Assembly: GCA_030544215.1 (NCBI GenBank) | Contig: JARZZO010000002.1 | Location: 75,771,150-75,835,149 of the forward strand | DNA: 64,000 nt | Direction of reading: 5' to 3' | From: Zantedeschia hybrid cultivar | Lineage: Eukaryota > Streptophyta > Magnoliopsida > Alismatales > Araceae | In this document: piece after piece, positions 33,650 through 44,060 of the stretch | How the letters are laid out: each line of letters begins with the position of its first letter | Position numbering within the stretch: the stretch's first letter is position 1 | Notes under the pieces: model-generated | Seen by the model: the letters and a program-made list of their open reading frames with translations, nothing else | Database searches by the model: none | What the model was told of the DNA's origin: nothing | Made by a program: the position numbers and the translations under genes

Positions 33650-34330
33650 CACGTCTGAAGTCTGTTGCGAACAGAGGGCGGACAGAAATCTCTGAACTGG
33701 CTTCCTTCCCCCGAACTCCTCTAAACCACCCTCTCACAACGAAGCCAAGTTAACCAGAACCAACCCAAAACTAACCATCCCCACTTTCTTCTGTCACGGC
33801 ACGTACAAATGGCCCCACGGTCTCCCCACCTTCCCATCGCACAACCCACAGGTCCTCCTCTCCTTCGCCGTCGCTTGTACCCTCGCCACCGCGCTCCAAA
33901 AGGAGAAGAAGATGGCGAGCAAGAGGGATCAGGTGGTGGCGCTGCTCCTTGTCGCCCTGCTGGCGGCGGCGGCCTCCGCGGAGGCGCGCGGGTCGCCGTT
34001 TCGCAGGTGCATCCGCAGGTGCTTCGCGGTGTGCAAGGATATGGGTCCCGATGTTTGCATGGCAGCCTGCAAGTGGGAGTGCGGCACCATCGGGTTGAGC
34101 CCCGCGGATGAGCAGAGGCGGGAGGGTATGAGGGGTGGAGGGCAACAGGGGCAACACTGACCGTGAGAAGGGTTCCGGCGTGGGATTATCGGATCTGTGT
34201 GAGGAACAAATAAGCCCTCTGGTCTTGGCGTGTATAACTTTCTTGATGATGTAAAGATCGGGGGGAGGAGCTCCTGTGCATCTCCTCTGCCATAATAATT
34301 TGCTTGCAGAGAGTTCAAACAGTACTTTGG
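33650..34330 (+). repeat. Inverted duplication, left arm
   Basis: About 680 bp that reappear inverted at 43370-44060, covering promoter-side sequence (GGCGGACAGAAATCTCTGAA), the whole small cysteine-rich peptide gene and its 3' part through CTCCTGTGCATCTCCTCTGCC and GAGTTCAA. Identity looks high (mostly single-base changes and a few small indels), so the duplication is fairly recent compared with the surrounding repeats. Confidence 0.8.
33912..34160 (+). CDS. Small secreted cysteine-rich peptide, thionin-like
   Basis: Intronless 82-residue ORF from an ATG preceded by AGAAGAAG, which fits a plant start context. The first 25 or so residues form a signal peptide: basic MASKR start, a Val/Leu/Ala core and a cleavage-type SAEA. 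The mature part is basic and has six cysteines as C-x3-C-x3-C-x8-C-x3-C-x3-C, then a hydrophilic Arg/Gly/Gln tail. The paired C-x3-C spacing resembles plant thionin-like and hairpinin-like small peptides, which are secreted and often linked to defence. Function here is inferred from architecture only. The frame stays open upstream of the ATG, as in the second copy, but without an ATG. GC content is very high compared with the flanks. Confidence 0.65.
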   Translation: MASKRDQVVALLLVALLAAAASAEARGSPFRRCIRRCFAVCKDMGPDVCMAACKWECGTIGLSPADEQRREGMRGGGQQGQH

Positions 34331-35296
34331 AATTAATTGTTAAGAAAATCTTGTCGCACATCATAAAATATAATTTTTGATGAGATATATTACACACCCA
34401 AATACCAAATAGAGTGACTGAAAATATCTACACTCTGGATTTATCCTCCACCCACCTTAAGAAGGTGTGTACGATCTCTTATAACAATTAAGAGCTAGTG
34501 ATATTTAATTAGTGCACAACTTAGTGCGCAAATTTAATGCCGTAGATTGTACACTTAATGAGGCATCTTAGAGTGTCTTTCTTATCACTTCATGATAGGG
34601 TGGGAGAGAGATAAGTCCACATAGACGTTGACACTAAAGTTATCCCATTGAAGTGTGTAATCCACCTCATCAAACTTTGCACACCATGGTGCCTAACGAA
34701 ATAGCTTCCCTTTGACTGTATATACTCCTAAAATAACTGTATATCTCCGAGTTTAACATATTATTAACAAAGGTACATATGCAAGAAACCAGGGGTGAGC
34801 ATACAAAATATTAGAATCTTCCTTCCATATTCTATTGATGACATTTTGCCTGACAAGGTGCAATTGTAATTTTTTTGAAGATGTCAAAAATATTTATAAT
34901 AATATATGAGTTTGGAAAATATATGCAAATATGGTAACTTATAAAGGCATATGTAAAAAAATCTTACTTTTAAAATAAATGCATGCCATACATGATATTT
35001 GAATTATATTTGATAGTTTGATATTACAAATACAAATATTGACTTTCAAGTTCAGTGACCATCCAATTTGTATTTATTCATAAGAATATAAATATCATAT
35101 AGATATGTACATGTCCGGCTCATGTCTGCTCTATTTACATTCTTTAGTCCCTAGACCACCCTGACTATATTAGTTAGTTAAATATTAAAGCTGGGATATA
35201 TACGGTAAAACTACGTTCAGATATAATTTAACTTAACTGAATTAGATATTGAAATTTTAAGCCAATGCATGGTAAAACTACAACAAAAGATATCAT
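34331..35296. other. AT-rich intergenic DNA with decayed long-TIR MITE
   Basis: No gene seen. Part of 34750-35060 (AATTTTTTTGAAGATGTCAAAAATATTTATAA..ACTTATAAAGGCATATGT, in separated pieces) resembles the long-TIR MITE family seen best at 52466-52835. Confidence 0.4.
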
Positions 35297-35795
35297 CACT
35301 ACAAGGAAAACAGGATTTGTCAGTGGCTAAGAGCCGCTGACAAATCTTACATAGCCGTTGACAAATACTTTTGTCAGCGGCTTATTAACCGTTGACAACG
35401 CCGTGGACAAAAGCCCCGTTGGCATATATTTGTCAACGGCTATACAAGAACCGCTGACATATGATATATATGTCTACACATAGTAGTCGCTGACATATAA
35501 CACATATGTCAACGGCTACATAAAGCCGCTGACATATACTATCTATGTCCACGGAGGATAACCGCTGACAAATGGTACATATGTCGACGGCTATGGTTAG
35601 CCGCTGACATATACTACTTATGTCCACGGAGGATAACCGCTGACAAATGATGACATATGTCGACGGCTAAGGTTAGCCGCTGACAAAGAGTATTTGTCAG
35701 CGGCTCTAAAGTCGCTAACAAATGGTTTTGTCAGCAACTTAAGCCGCTGACAAATACTCTTTGTCGACGGCTACGAAGCCGCTGACAAATAATTA
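35297..35795. repeat. CACTA-type terminus and palindromic subterminal repeat array (left)
   Basis: Begins CACTACAAGGAAAACAGG, a canonical CACTA-superfamily end. It is followed at once by more than fifteen copies of a GCCGCTGACA / TGTCAACGGC unit in alternating orientation, so that TATGTC(A/G)ACGGCTA and TAGCCGCTGACATA face each other across short spacers. Such subterminal arrays are transposase-binding regions in En/Spm-type elements. The opposite CACTA end is not certain; a candidate, TTTTAGTAGTG, ends at 40980 without a matching 3-bp duplication. Confidence 0.65.
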
Positions 35796-36645
35796 TTAAG
35801 AAAAAAAATTAAAAAATTAAAAAATTAAATTATATATTTTTCCTGTATATACAGATTTATACTTACAAACATATACAAAAACAGTGGGAGAGTGATGCGA
35901 CCTTTATTGTTTTAAATTTTTTCTTTTCTTGTTTTTTTTCCTCTGGAAGGATGTCCAAGCAAGAAAGATGGTGGAAACAAATAATATCAGCAATTAATCA
36001 TTATATAGCTATAGCCAAAGAATTGTTCTAAAAAAAGACAACTCTTGTTTGAGCAAATCCAAGACAAGTTTTATGATTGAATGTGTCATAGCATGAAAGT
36101 TTTTTCCAACCTGTTTTTGTTCATGATGTTAAAAAGGATTTGTTGAGTTTTCTTTGGGAAACAAGGCAGAAACATAGAACCAAGTTTAAAAAGAAAACGA
36201 AGAAGACACAAGGACCATTTGATCGATATGACAATTGGTCCAGAACATGAGTCAGCAAACACACCAGGCTAGAAGCAAACCTATTTCATGCAGATATGCA
36301 AACCAGTGGTCCAACCCCAAAAACAGAAGGAAAATTAATGGCTTGAACATTTCCTCATCAATGAATCTGAACATACAAAGTGACTGAAGTACAAAGAATT
36401 TCTTAAGTAATTTAACAGATCATGGTACCCACACTTTCCACAAAGGTGAACTCAACAAACAAGCAAATTTTAGCAATACAAAACATAACCAAACAGGAAT
36501 GCAGTAGCATGACAAGTAAGCATAAACAAGAGTTATTCAGATGTAAGTGAAACAACAGCATCTGAAAGTATATTTACTAATCAGACCACAAAATAAATAA
36601 TTGTTATCATGTAAGACTACACAAAATCTTAAGCTTAAAGCTTAC

Positions 36646-39291
36646 CATTTCTTGTACAGGGCAGCCTCCCATGAGACACATAAACCTGCAAACAAAATGA
36701 ACTTTTTAAAAGCCAGTTTCATTCCATCTAGTAGTCCAAGGTGGGTTCTGCGCTAATTGCGAGATACTGAAGCTCAATACTGTACTTTTCTCTTTAACTT
36801 ACAGACATCAATAGGTCCATCTGCATATCCTTCTGCAAGTAATGTATGAAAAGGAGAGCCTTGGGGACCTTCCCGGTACATTACACGGAGTTGCTCCGTG
36901 TCCTGTTTTATCTGGTAAATGTGCCAAACTTGTCAACATATCTTTAATCAGAGGTCAAAAAGAATTTATTTGGTGTACAAGGTAATAAGCCAAGTTTCTC
37001 CACAATGAAAGCTTAAAAGAATATAATAGTTCCCTTGAGTTTGTTCATCAAGGTAAACATATTCAAATGAGGTTATTTAATGTATTTCTATTTTGGGATC
37101 AGACCTCCAAGCTACTTCATAGAAACGATCTGAAAAGGCCAGGCCAAATTTTCTCCTTTTAGTAGAATCAAAGTCACCGGTCTGAAGAAGACCCCAGATC
37201 ACTGGAACAAGGCTTCATGATGCATACATTAGCATACACACAAAAATGTATACAACTTACCAATATATATCCATAACATACTCTAGTAACCAAAATGCAT
37301 TTTCAGCATGATACAAATTGATGAGCCATCAATCACCACTCCTAGGTAGGAAAGCCCGGTCTTGTCCCCATCAGAAACCTAACGAACTTACTTAGAGTAA
37401 TGAAACATTGTGCCAGACTTCCTACCATGTTTTGTAAGGATTGGGGCTATATATGCATATTTGATCAGTTCTGGGATGAATAGATCTGCTTGTAAACCTA
37501 TAATGATGTGTAGATCACATTGTTTCAACGGGTAATTAGCTGAAGCAGTAACACCAAGTCTAGGGAATTGTTACAGCAGTGCAGCACAAATGATAATGAA
37601 ATGATTAACCTAGCAAACAAAAACATATGTACACAAGCACAATCCTCTCATCAAAACAATGATGTTCAACATTCCATATGCTCACCTTCCACTCAGTATG
37701 TGAAGCCCTAGAAGCCTCCTTATCATTCAATGAAGCACTCCTCAACATCTCAACAAAATTGCACACTTCTCTGGAACGCTTGTCTACAACATTCATGAGA
37801 TCTCCTGAAAAATGAAATTGTATAGTCATAGGCTCCAGAAAAAAAGTATAGAAAATGGCACTATATGATGATGCTAATACAAGTTCACATATACACAAAT
37901 ATTGAAAAATGGTGGTACATGATGATGCCAACAGAGGTTCATACCTGAACAAGCTATGGAAAGGTTAATGCATGCTCAAATGGCATTGCCATATTTCTTA
38001 GATTAACAATTAGCCATTTTCTTGCAGGAGGAATGCAATCTGGACTAAGCAAGAACCATTAGCTAGCACGGATCATAAATGAATCCCAACACCATGCCAT
38101 ATATGATTGACAAACAAACTGCACTACAGGTCCAAACCCCAGAAAACTAGTCATCAAAGAAGACCACTTTTATTTTATTACCTTACAGTCCTTCATGAAC
38201 ATAGACCAATCTTACAGTCAGTATTGCTAATAAAGATATGCCACTTGTCAATTCAGATGTCTGGGAGTATAGTTAGACATAAATGAATGCACATATTTCT
38301 TTAATCCTTTCAGTTTTTCCATAGGTCATTAGAAATCCAATACAATCTTAGTCCTTCCAATATCTATATATGTTTTTGTTATGAATGCCTTTTTGGCTGA
38401 TGAGGAACTTGGTTTCCTGTAAACCCTAGGTGGATGAAGTGGGTGCATCTCTATCCACCGGATCAATGGGAACCCTGCATGGTCTTGAACCCATGACCTT
38501 AAGGGTCGCATTAGGGTGTGAGGCCACTCCGCGCCCCCTTTTTATCATGAAAATTAGCCAAGATGAAACAGTTAGATTCTTTATTTGCGGTAGAGGAAGA
38601 ATTGTATTCCCCGCAGTTTGCAATGACAGTGAGAAATCTTGAACGGGATTCTGGTACTGTCATTGTAGGCTTTAGAGGGAATGGAAATAAGGCACTCTTC
38701 ATCTAAGGCAAAAGCTAGATTTCCAAGGGGTCAAATTGACAATCTGGTTGCAGAGCTAGATGACTGATATGGTGTGTCTTGCCTTTGGTTTTGAGATAAA
38801 AGTTTTCGTCCATAGGACTCAAACTATTTGGAAATGGGGCAGTCTAAGGCAAAAACTTAGATTACCAAGGGGTCAAGTTGACAATCCAGTTGCAGTGCTA
38901 GATGACTGATACGGTGCATCTTGCCTTTGATTTTGGGATAAAAGGTTTTTTATATGGACTTTAATCTTCATATGACTCTCCAACTATTCAGATGCAACCC
39001 CCCCACCGCACTTTTATGGCAGTCTCCAATTGCCCACGGAATAATGCATCAGGAAAACGGAAGAAATCCAACCAACCGTGCATGTAAAATTAATCTTCGT
39101 GTAATATACTTGCTGAAGAAAATGCAAAGTGACATCAATAAATCCAACCAACCTTCAGTTCCACAGAATGGTGAACGCAGAAGTTGATTTTTGACAAGGG
39201 ACTTGATTGAATTTTCATTTGAGAGACCTGGAGAGGTTAATGTCTTGTCCAATCTCTCTCGAAACTCCAAAATCTTGTGTTTCTTCACCAT
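36646..39291 (-). pseudogene. 5' half of a START-domain lipid-binding protein gene, possibly captured by a CACTA element
   Basis: Minus-strand exons: 39291-39153 (ATG), 37804-37686, 36911-36803 and 36685-36646, all GT-AG and in phase (1, 0, 1, 2). They give MVKKHKILEFRERLDKTL and SLVKNQLLRS in exon 1, EVCNFVEMLRSAS in exon 2, QLRVMYREGPQGSPFHTLL and EGYADGPIDV in exon 3, and CLCVSWEAALYKKW in exon 4. This matches the N-terminal region and the start of the START/SRPBCC domain of a plant family annotated as polyketide cyclase / lipid transport proteins. The following exons (rest of the hydrophobic ligand cavity) are absent before the left CACTA-type array, so the product would be a truncated domain of about 110 residues plus any read-through. 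A SINE lies in the first intron. Intact frame and splice sites suggest either recent capture or continued expression. Confidence 0.75.
38387..38538 (-). mobile_element. Short tRNA-like SINE
   Basis: On the minus strand it starts with a GGGGGCGCGGAGTGGCCTCA head, has a B-box-like GGGTTCAAGACC (complement at 38481-38492) and ends in an A-rich tail near 38387. Flanks TTTTTGTTATGAA and TTTTTATCATGAA match at 11 of 13. It lies inside intron 1 of the START-domain gene fragment. Confidence 0.6.
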
Positions 39292-40002
39292 GTTTAAAAG
39301 AACCTCTAAGTTGTGTATTCAAAGAATTTTGTGGAAGCCAACAACCATGAAGCTATCTGTAGGCCTGTCAAAGAGACAGTGAGGACAAGAACGTGTTAAA
39401 TGAATAAACATCAACCCGACTTTGAATATAGCAAGCACACTCCTCAGAAAAAACAGGAATAGATTTAGAGACTAAATTTACTCGAGTCATTTTAGATACA
39501 CAAACCTAATACCCAAGGAGAAACATCTGTCGAACGGTGCCAAAAAAAACAAAAAAAAAAGGATTCTACAGCAAGCCACATAGATATCATCTTTTTTTCT
39601 TTTCCACTTTAGAGCACACAGATGTATAGGAATTTGCTAAAGAAAGAAAAATAACGTCAACGAATAGATTCAAAAGTGTAATCCATGAGTACCACTCCCC
39701 TCTCCCCTTGAAACAGCAGTCTCCAGTGGGCTAAATTTTCAGGAAAGTTCCAAACAAGTATGTGAAAATGGGGTCTGGGCGGACAGAAGAATTTCAGCAT
39801 GGAAGGCCGAAGGAAGGTCGCACCTTTCTGCTTGAGAAACACACGAAACCCGTCGGAAGAGGAAAGGACAATTATATCATCTGCTGGAAGCTACCCTGTG
39901 AGCTCCCCTTGTGTGATCAGCCCACCCCTTCTCCTCGTTTAACCCACCATTCTTTCTCTACGACGATGGCAGCAGCAGAACCTAGACTGAGCTGACAGAG
40001 AA
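39292..40002 (-). other. Upstream (5') part of the START gene fragment
   Basis: Minus-strand upstream sequence of the ATG exon. It could hold the captured promoter or a 5' UTR intron. No coding similarity seen. Confidence 0.3.
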
Positions 40003-40143
40003 GCGATGCGACCGACGACTACGGCGGGCCGAGCGGACACCGCTGAGATCGGCGACAATGGCGGGTGGGACCGATGACTACGGCGGCCCGAGCAGAAGCG
40101 ACCGGCGACGATGGCGGGCAGAGCGGAGGCGACCGGCGACGAT
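40003..40143. repeat. GC-rich minisatellite, about 31-bp unit
   Basis: On the minus strand about four to five degenerate units of the type CATCGTCGCCGGTCGCCTCC followed by GCTCTGCCCGC. It is followed further along the minus strand by sequence running into the START gene fragment, and preceded by CCCTAGC-rich text like a plant 5' UTR. Confidence 0.6.
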
Positions 40144-40202
40144 GCTAGGGCTAGGAGAGGGGAAAAGAAGGAGACAGGGAGCTAGGGCTCGGGAGGGAGA
40201 CA

Positions 40203-40551
40203 GGCAAAGGGCCGGCCTTTTGTCAGCGGCTATAAGTGTAGCCGCTGACATATAGTAGATATGTCAACGGCTACAGTTTTAGCCGTTGACATATAGTTTT
40301 TACTGTTATTTTTTTTCTATTTATTACATATGTCGACGGTTAAATAACAGCCGTAAACATATAACCTACATATATCAACGGCTAAAGTGAAGCCGTTGAC
40401 ATATATTCAGTATATGTAAACGATTATATTAGCCGCTGACAAATAAGTCTATGGTAAACGGCAACTTCATAGCCGTCGACTAATATTCTCTTTGTCGATA
40501 AGTATCTATAGCCGTTGACATATGTTCGCTGACAAAACCGGCCTCCCTTGC
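40203..40551. repeat. CACTA-type palindromic subterminal repeat array (right)
   Basis: The same TATGTCAACGGCTA / TAGCCGCTGACATA units as at 35297-35795. The array is itself bounded by an inverted pair, GCAAAGGGCCGGCCTTTTGT on the left and GCAAGGGAGGCCGGTTTTGT read inward from the right. It is consistent with the second subterminal region of the element that starts at 35297, or with an independent remnant. Confidence 0.6.
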
Positions 40552-42440
40552 ATGTTTAATATAATTTAAATTGTTTGAAACAACATATAAATTATATAAT
40601 GAATAAATGTTAATGAACTCATGAGCAAATCCCAATGATACTTTTTAATCATATAGTGCCATAACTTATGAGATTTAATTGATATAATTTTATTTTTCTT
40701 CGTCAATATGGTATATTAAATAGAAAAATAAATATTCTTGTATTATGAATCATGAGTGTCGGATTAATTAATGCATACTTTCTTCTATCTTCAAGTTCGT
40801 CATGGTGTATGAAAATTTAAACGAAATTTGTGCGTACATTAATAATGTGTATATATATACATTTAACTATCTACTTATAATAGTCCTACTTAGTACTGTG
40901 TGGATCCAGACTCCTTTGCCATCCAGCAGCACTGGATGGTTCTCAACTGTGACCATCGTTTACGTTGAATTTTAGTAGTGATATGAACAATTTATTTAAT
41001 CTTCTAATCTTTTGAGATGTCTTTTTTTTCATCGCAATTTTTAAATTAGAATGGATACTCATTCACGTGGAGTAAAGGTAAATTACTCATTCCTCAAAAA
41101 GTTCATTTGAAGCTCGGAAATTGTCATATTAAAAAATCAATTAACTCTTAAAATCTTTCCTTTAGCTGATTTTTATTTTCAGTTTAAAATCATTGTAAAC
41201 AAAAAACCAGTGATTTTAAAAGGAGGAATTTTATTTTCACTGATTTTAACTGATGATTTAAAAAACCTTTAGTAAAAATGATGTATAATGGATGGAGATC
41301 CTTACGACCACAAATACATACGCACGTCAAATTTATGAATTATTAAAAAATCTATGACACAGAAATAGCAAAAGGACAGATTAAACTTTTGAAATTATTA
41401 AAAAATTCCATATATTTGGAGTATCATAAATTGTCGTATTTTAAAATTGGTTAACTCCTAAAATTTTTCCTTTAGTTGATTTTTATTTTCAGTTCAAAAT
41501 CACTATAAATAAAAACCGGTGATGATTTTAAAAATCGAGAGTTTGCATACGGCAACACCTGGGCATTCCATTCCATTTGAATGGATGGCACATTCAAAAA
41601 TTAATAACCAAGCCTGCGATTGCATGTTAACATGCAAGAACCCAACCTATCTAGAAATCAGAAGTGAACAAAATGAGGGTTAATAAAAGGAAATGCGAAA
41701 GTAGGTGCCGGAGTGAAGGATCAACAGGCAAAAGTAATCCATCTCAGTTGGTTCCAAAGCGCCTGTAAGTGGGAAGATGAAAGGAAGAAATGGCCAAAAT
41801 CATTGAGTTTGATTTTTTAGATTTTTTTAATCATCCAATCGGAAATCAATTGTATGAGCTACGATGTGATCTATCATAAAAAAATTAGAAAAAGAATTTG
41901 GTCGCACTCCATGGGGTGCAACAACCGTAGGAAAGATTTTTATATATTTTTTAAATTTCTTTTAAGTCGGTTCTATCATGTCCAATACTTTTTCTATGGG
42001 CCGATTTTATATTGGACGGTCTAAAAAATCTGAGAAATAAAAAATCGAGTCTAATGAATAGTAATTTTCATTAGACTCTTTTTTTAATTTTTGATTTTAT
42101 TTTAATCATCCGATTGAAGATTAGATTATATAAATACGTAGAAAATGATGAAGTCCATGATAAAAAATTTTAAAAAATAAAAAAATTGACCATACCTTTT
42201 GGAGGTGCAGCAAGTGTTACTCTTTTCCTTATATGGGTAAAATCGAAGAGCATGCAGAAGAATATAAAGAGAGAGAGGGTCACGGAAGACAGGGAGGTAG
42301 AGTGGAGAAGCATAGATTTGGTGTAATCTATATTGAGATAGAATCCAGCGGTGTTTTGACCGGAAGAGTAAAATCATAATTACAATGACAAAGGTATTTA
42401 TAACTGGAAGCCAAAAGTTAACAAAAGAAGGTACTTAAAT
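40552..42440. other. AT-rich intergenic DNA
   Basis: No gene. 41100-41540 contains two related stretches (AAAATTGGTTAACTCCTAAAA..TTTTTATTTTCAGTT, in pieces, at about 41130 and 41440). A right-end match to the AGTAACACTTGCTGCA MITE family lies at about 42205-42225. Confidence 0.4.
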
Positions 42441-42823
42441 TAGAGTCACACTTGCTGCACCGTCACCGCATTCGGAAAGGCCGATTTTTTTATTTTTTAC
42501 TTTTTGAAATATTTTCATGGAGGTCACATTATGTTTTATGTGTCCGTATAATTTGATCTATGATCAATCTTTTCGAAAAAATTAAAAACTCGAGATCAAT
42601 GAACAATGATTTTTCACTGTTTGTTAATCACTGTTCATTAGATTTAAATTTTTATTTTTTAGATTTTTTTGAATCATCTAATCAGATATTGGTGTGTACC
42701 AAAAATATCGAACATGATAGGAGACCGACCTTACAAAAGAAAAAGAAAAAAATATATAAAAATTTTACTACTGCTGCAGCCGATTGGACGACTTTCCGTG
42801 TGTGTTGCAACAAGTGAGACTTA
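42441..42823. mobile_element. MITE of the AGTAACACTTGCTGCA family, second copy
   Basis: Ends TAGAGTCACACTTGCTGCACC and, inward from the right, TAAGTCTCACTTGTTGCAACA enclose an AT-rich body. No coding capacity. Confidence 0.5.
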
Positions 42824-43369
42824 CAGTGAGTGTTTTGCATACGTTAATAGTACTACACAGGGTCATTCTATTATAGCAATTCCCAATAGGAATGTAAATG
42901 GAACTTCAGCCCGTTTCGGAAACTTAAAGATTACAAAAAGATATAATTTACAGGATAAAGATAAGAATACAATTTGTATCCGATTTAAGATAAAGAAAAG
43001 TATACATCTTTTTGAGAGTACTGTGCGACTATTCGAATATCCGTTCATTTGCTTGTGTTATTTAAAATTCTCATTTTTGAATGAAATATCCGATCATTAT
43101 AATTACATGCCTTGTTGTCCACACCATAATTTTAACCTATTTTCTCCGACATTCACTAGTTTGTAAGATTTATTTTCACAAATGTCACAGGCTTTACATT
43201 AATTTATACGAGTTATTTAGAAAGAACGTATATATGTACATTTTGAAAGTAGTATTCTTTTATTTTCTATAAAAGTCATAAAGATAAAAATATACATATT
43301 ACTTAAGGGGATAGGGCTAAAGATAGAACCAACATTCGACCAGACACGTATCCTTTTACATCTCCAACT
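42824..43369. other. Intergenic AT-rich DNA
   Basis: Short open frames on both strands but no recognisable product. Confidence 0.4.
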
Positions 43370-44060
43370 CCCAAGTACTGCTTGAACTCTTTGCAACCAG
43401 GTTTTTACATGCACTTATTATGGCAGAGGAGATGCACAGGAGCTCCTCCCTCCAATCTTTATATCATCAAGAAAGTTATACACGACAAGACCAGACGCCT
43501 TATTTGGTCCTCACACAGATCCGATAATCCCACGCCGGGACCCTTCTCACAGTTAGTGTTGCCCCTGTCGCCCTCCACCCCTCATGCCCTCCCGCCTCTG
43601 CTCTTCCGCGGGGCTCAACCCGGTGGCGCCGCAGTGCCACTTGCAGGCTGCCATGCAAATAGCGGGACCCAAGTCCTTGCACAGCGGGAAGCACCTGCGG
43701 ATGCACCTGCGAAACGGCGACCCGCGCGCCTCCGCGGAGGCCGCCGCCGCCAGCAGGGCGACCAGGAGCAGTGCCACCACCTCCCGCTTGCTCGCCATCT
43801 TCCTCTCCTCCTTTTGGAGCGCGGTGGCGAGGGTACAAGCGACGGCGAAGGAGAGAAGGACCTGTGGGTTGTGTGATGGCAAGGTGGGGAGATCGTGGGG
43901 CCATTTGTAAGTGCCGTGAGGGAAGAAAGTGGGGATGCATGGTTAGTTTTGGGTTGGTTCTGGTCAACCTGGCTTCGTTGTGAGAGGCTGGTTTAGAGGA
44001 GTTCGGGGGAAGGAAGCCAGTTCAGAGATTTCTGTCCGCCTCCTGTTCAAAACAGACGTA
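43370..44060 (-). repeat. Inverted duplication, right arm
   Basis: Counterpart of 33650-34330 in opposite orientation. The match runs from GAACTCTTTGCA..GGCAGAGGAGATGCACAGG on the gene's 3' side to TTCAGAGATTTCTGTCCGCC on its 5' side. Confidence 0.8.
43553..43798 (-). CDS. Small secreted cysteine-rich peptide, second copy
   Basis: 81-residue ORF with an ATG at 43798, one codon shorter than the copy at 33912 near the N-terminus. The signal peptide core is the same, and all six cysteines and their C-x3-C-x3-C-x8-C-x3-C-x3-C spacing are kept. Substitutions fall mostly between the cysteines. Both copies being intact, with the cysteine frame unchanged, suggests that both may still be under selection. 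A longer frame begins upstream at 43882, but its first codon is TTG, so the ATG is preferred. The two genes point toward each other across the CACTA-like block. Confidence 0.65.
   Translation of the reverse strand: MASKREVVALLLVALLAAAASAEARGSPFRRCIRRCFPLCKDLGPAICMAACKWHCGATGLSPAEEQRREGMRGGGRQGQH

Noticed and set aside
35297..35795. Regular repeats with spacers resembling a CRISPR array
   Set aside because: The units alternate in orientation, vary in sequence and follow a CACTA terminus. The genome is eukaryotic.
37090..37200. Possible extra exon of the START gene fragment (TGDFDSTKRRKFG, FSDRFYEVAW)
   Set aside because: Exons 2 and 3 join perfectly in phase without it and match the family without a gap. 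It is probably intron sequence that happens to be open.
35297..40980. TTTTAGTAGTG at 40970-40980 as the right CACTA terminus
   Set aside because: The first five bases fit, but the following sequence does not match the left end, about 430 bp lack the subterminal repeats, and flanking trinucleotides CAT and ATA differ. Left as only a candidate.
43799..43882. 28-codon N-terminal extension of the second cysteine-rich peptide
   Set aside because: The extension starts at TTG rather than ATG, and it would place a second hydrophobic stretch before a complete signal peptide.
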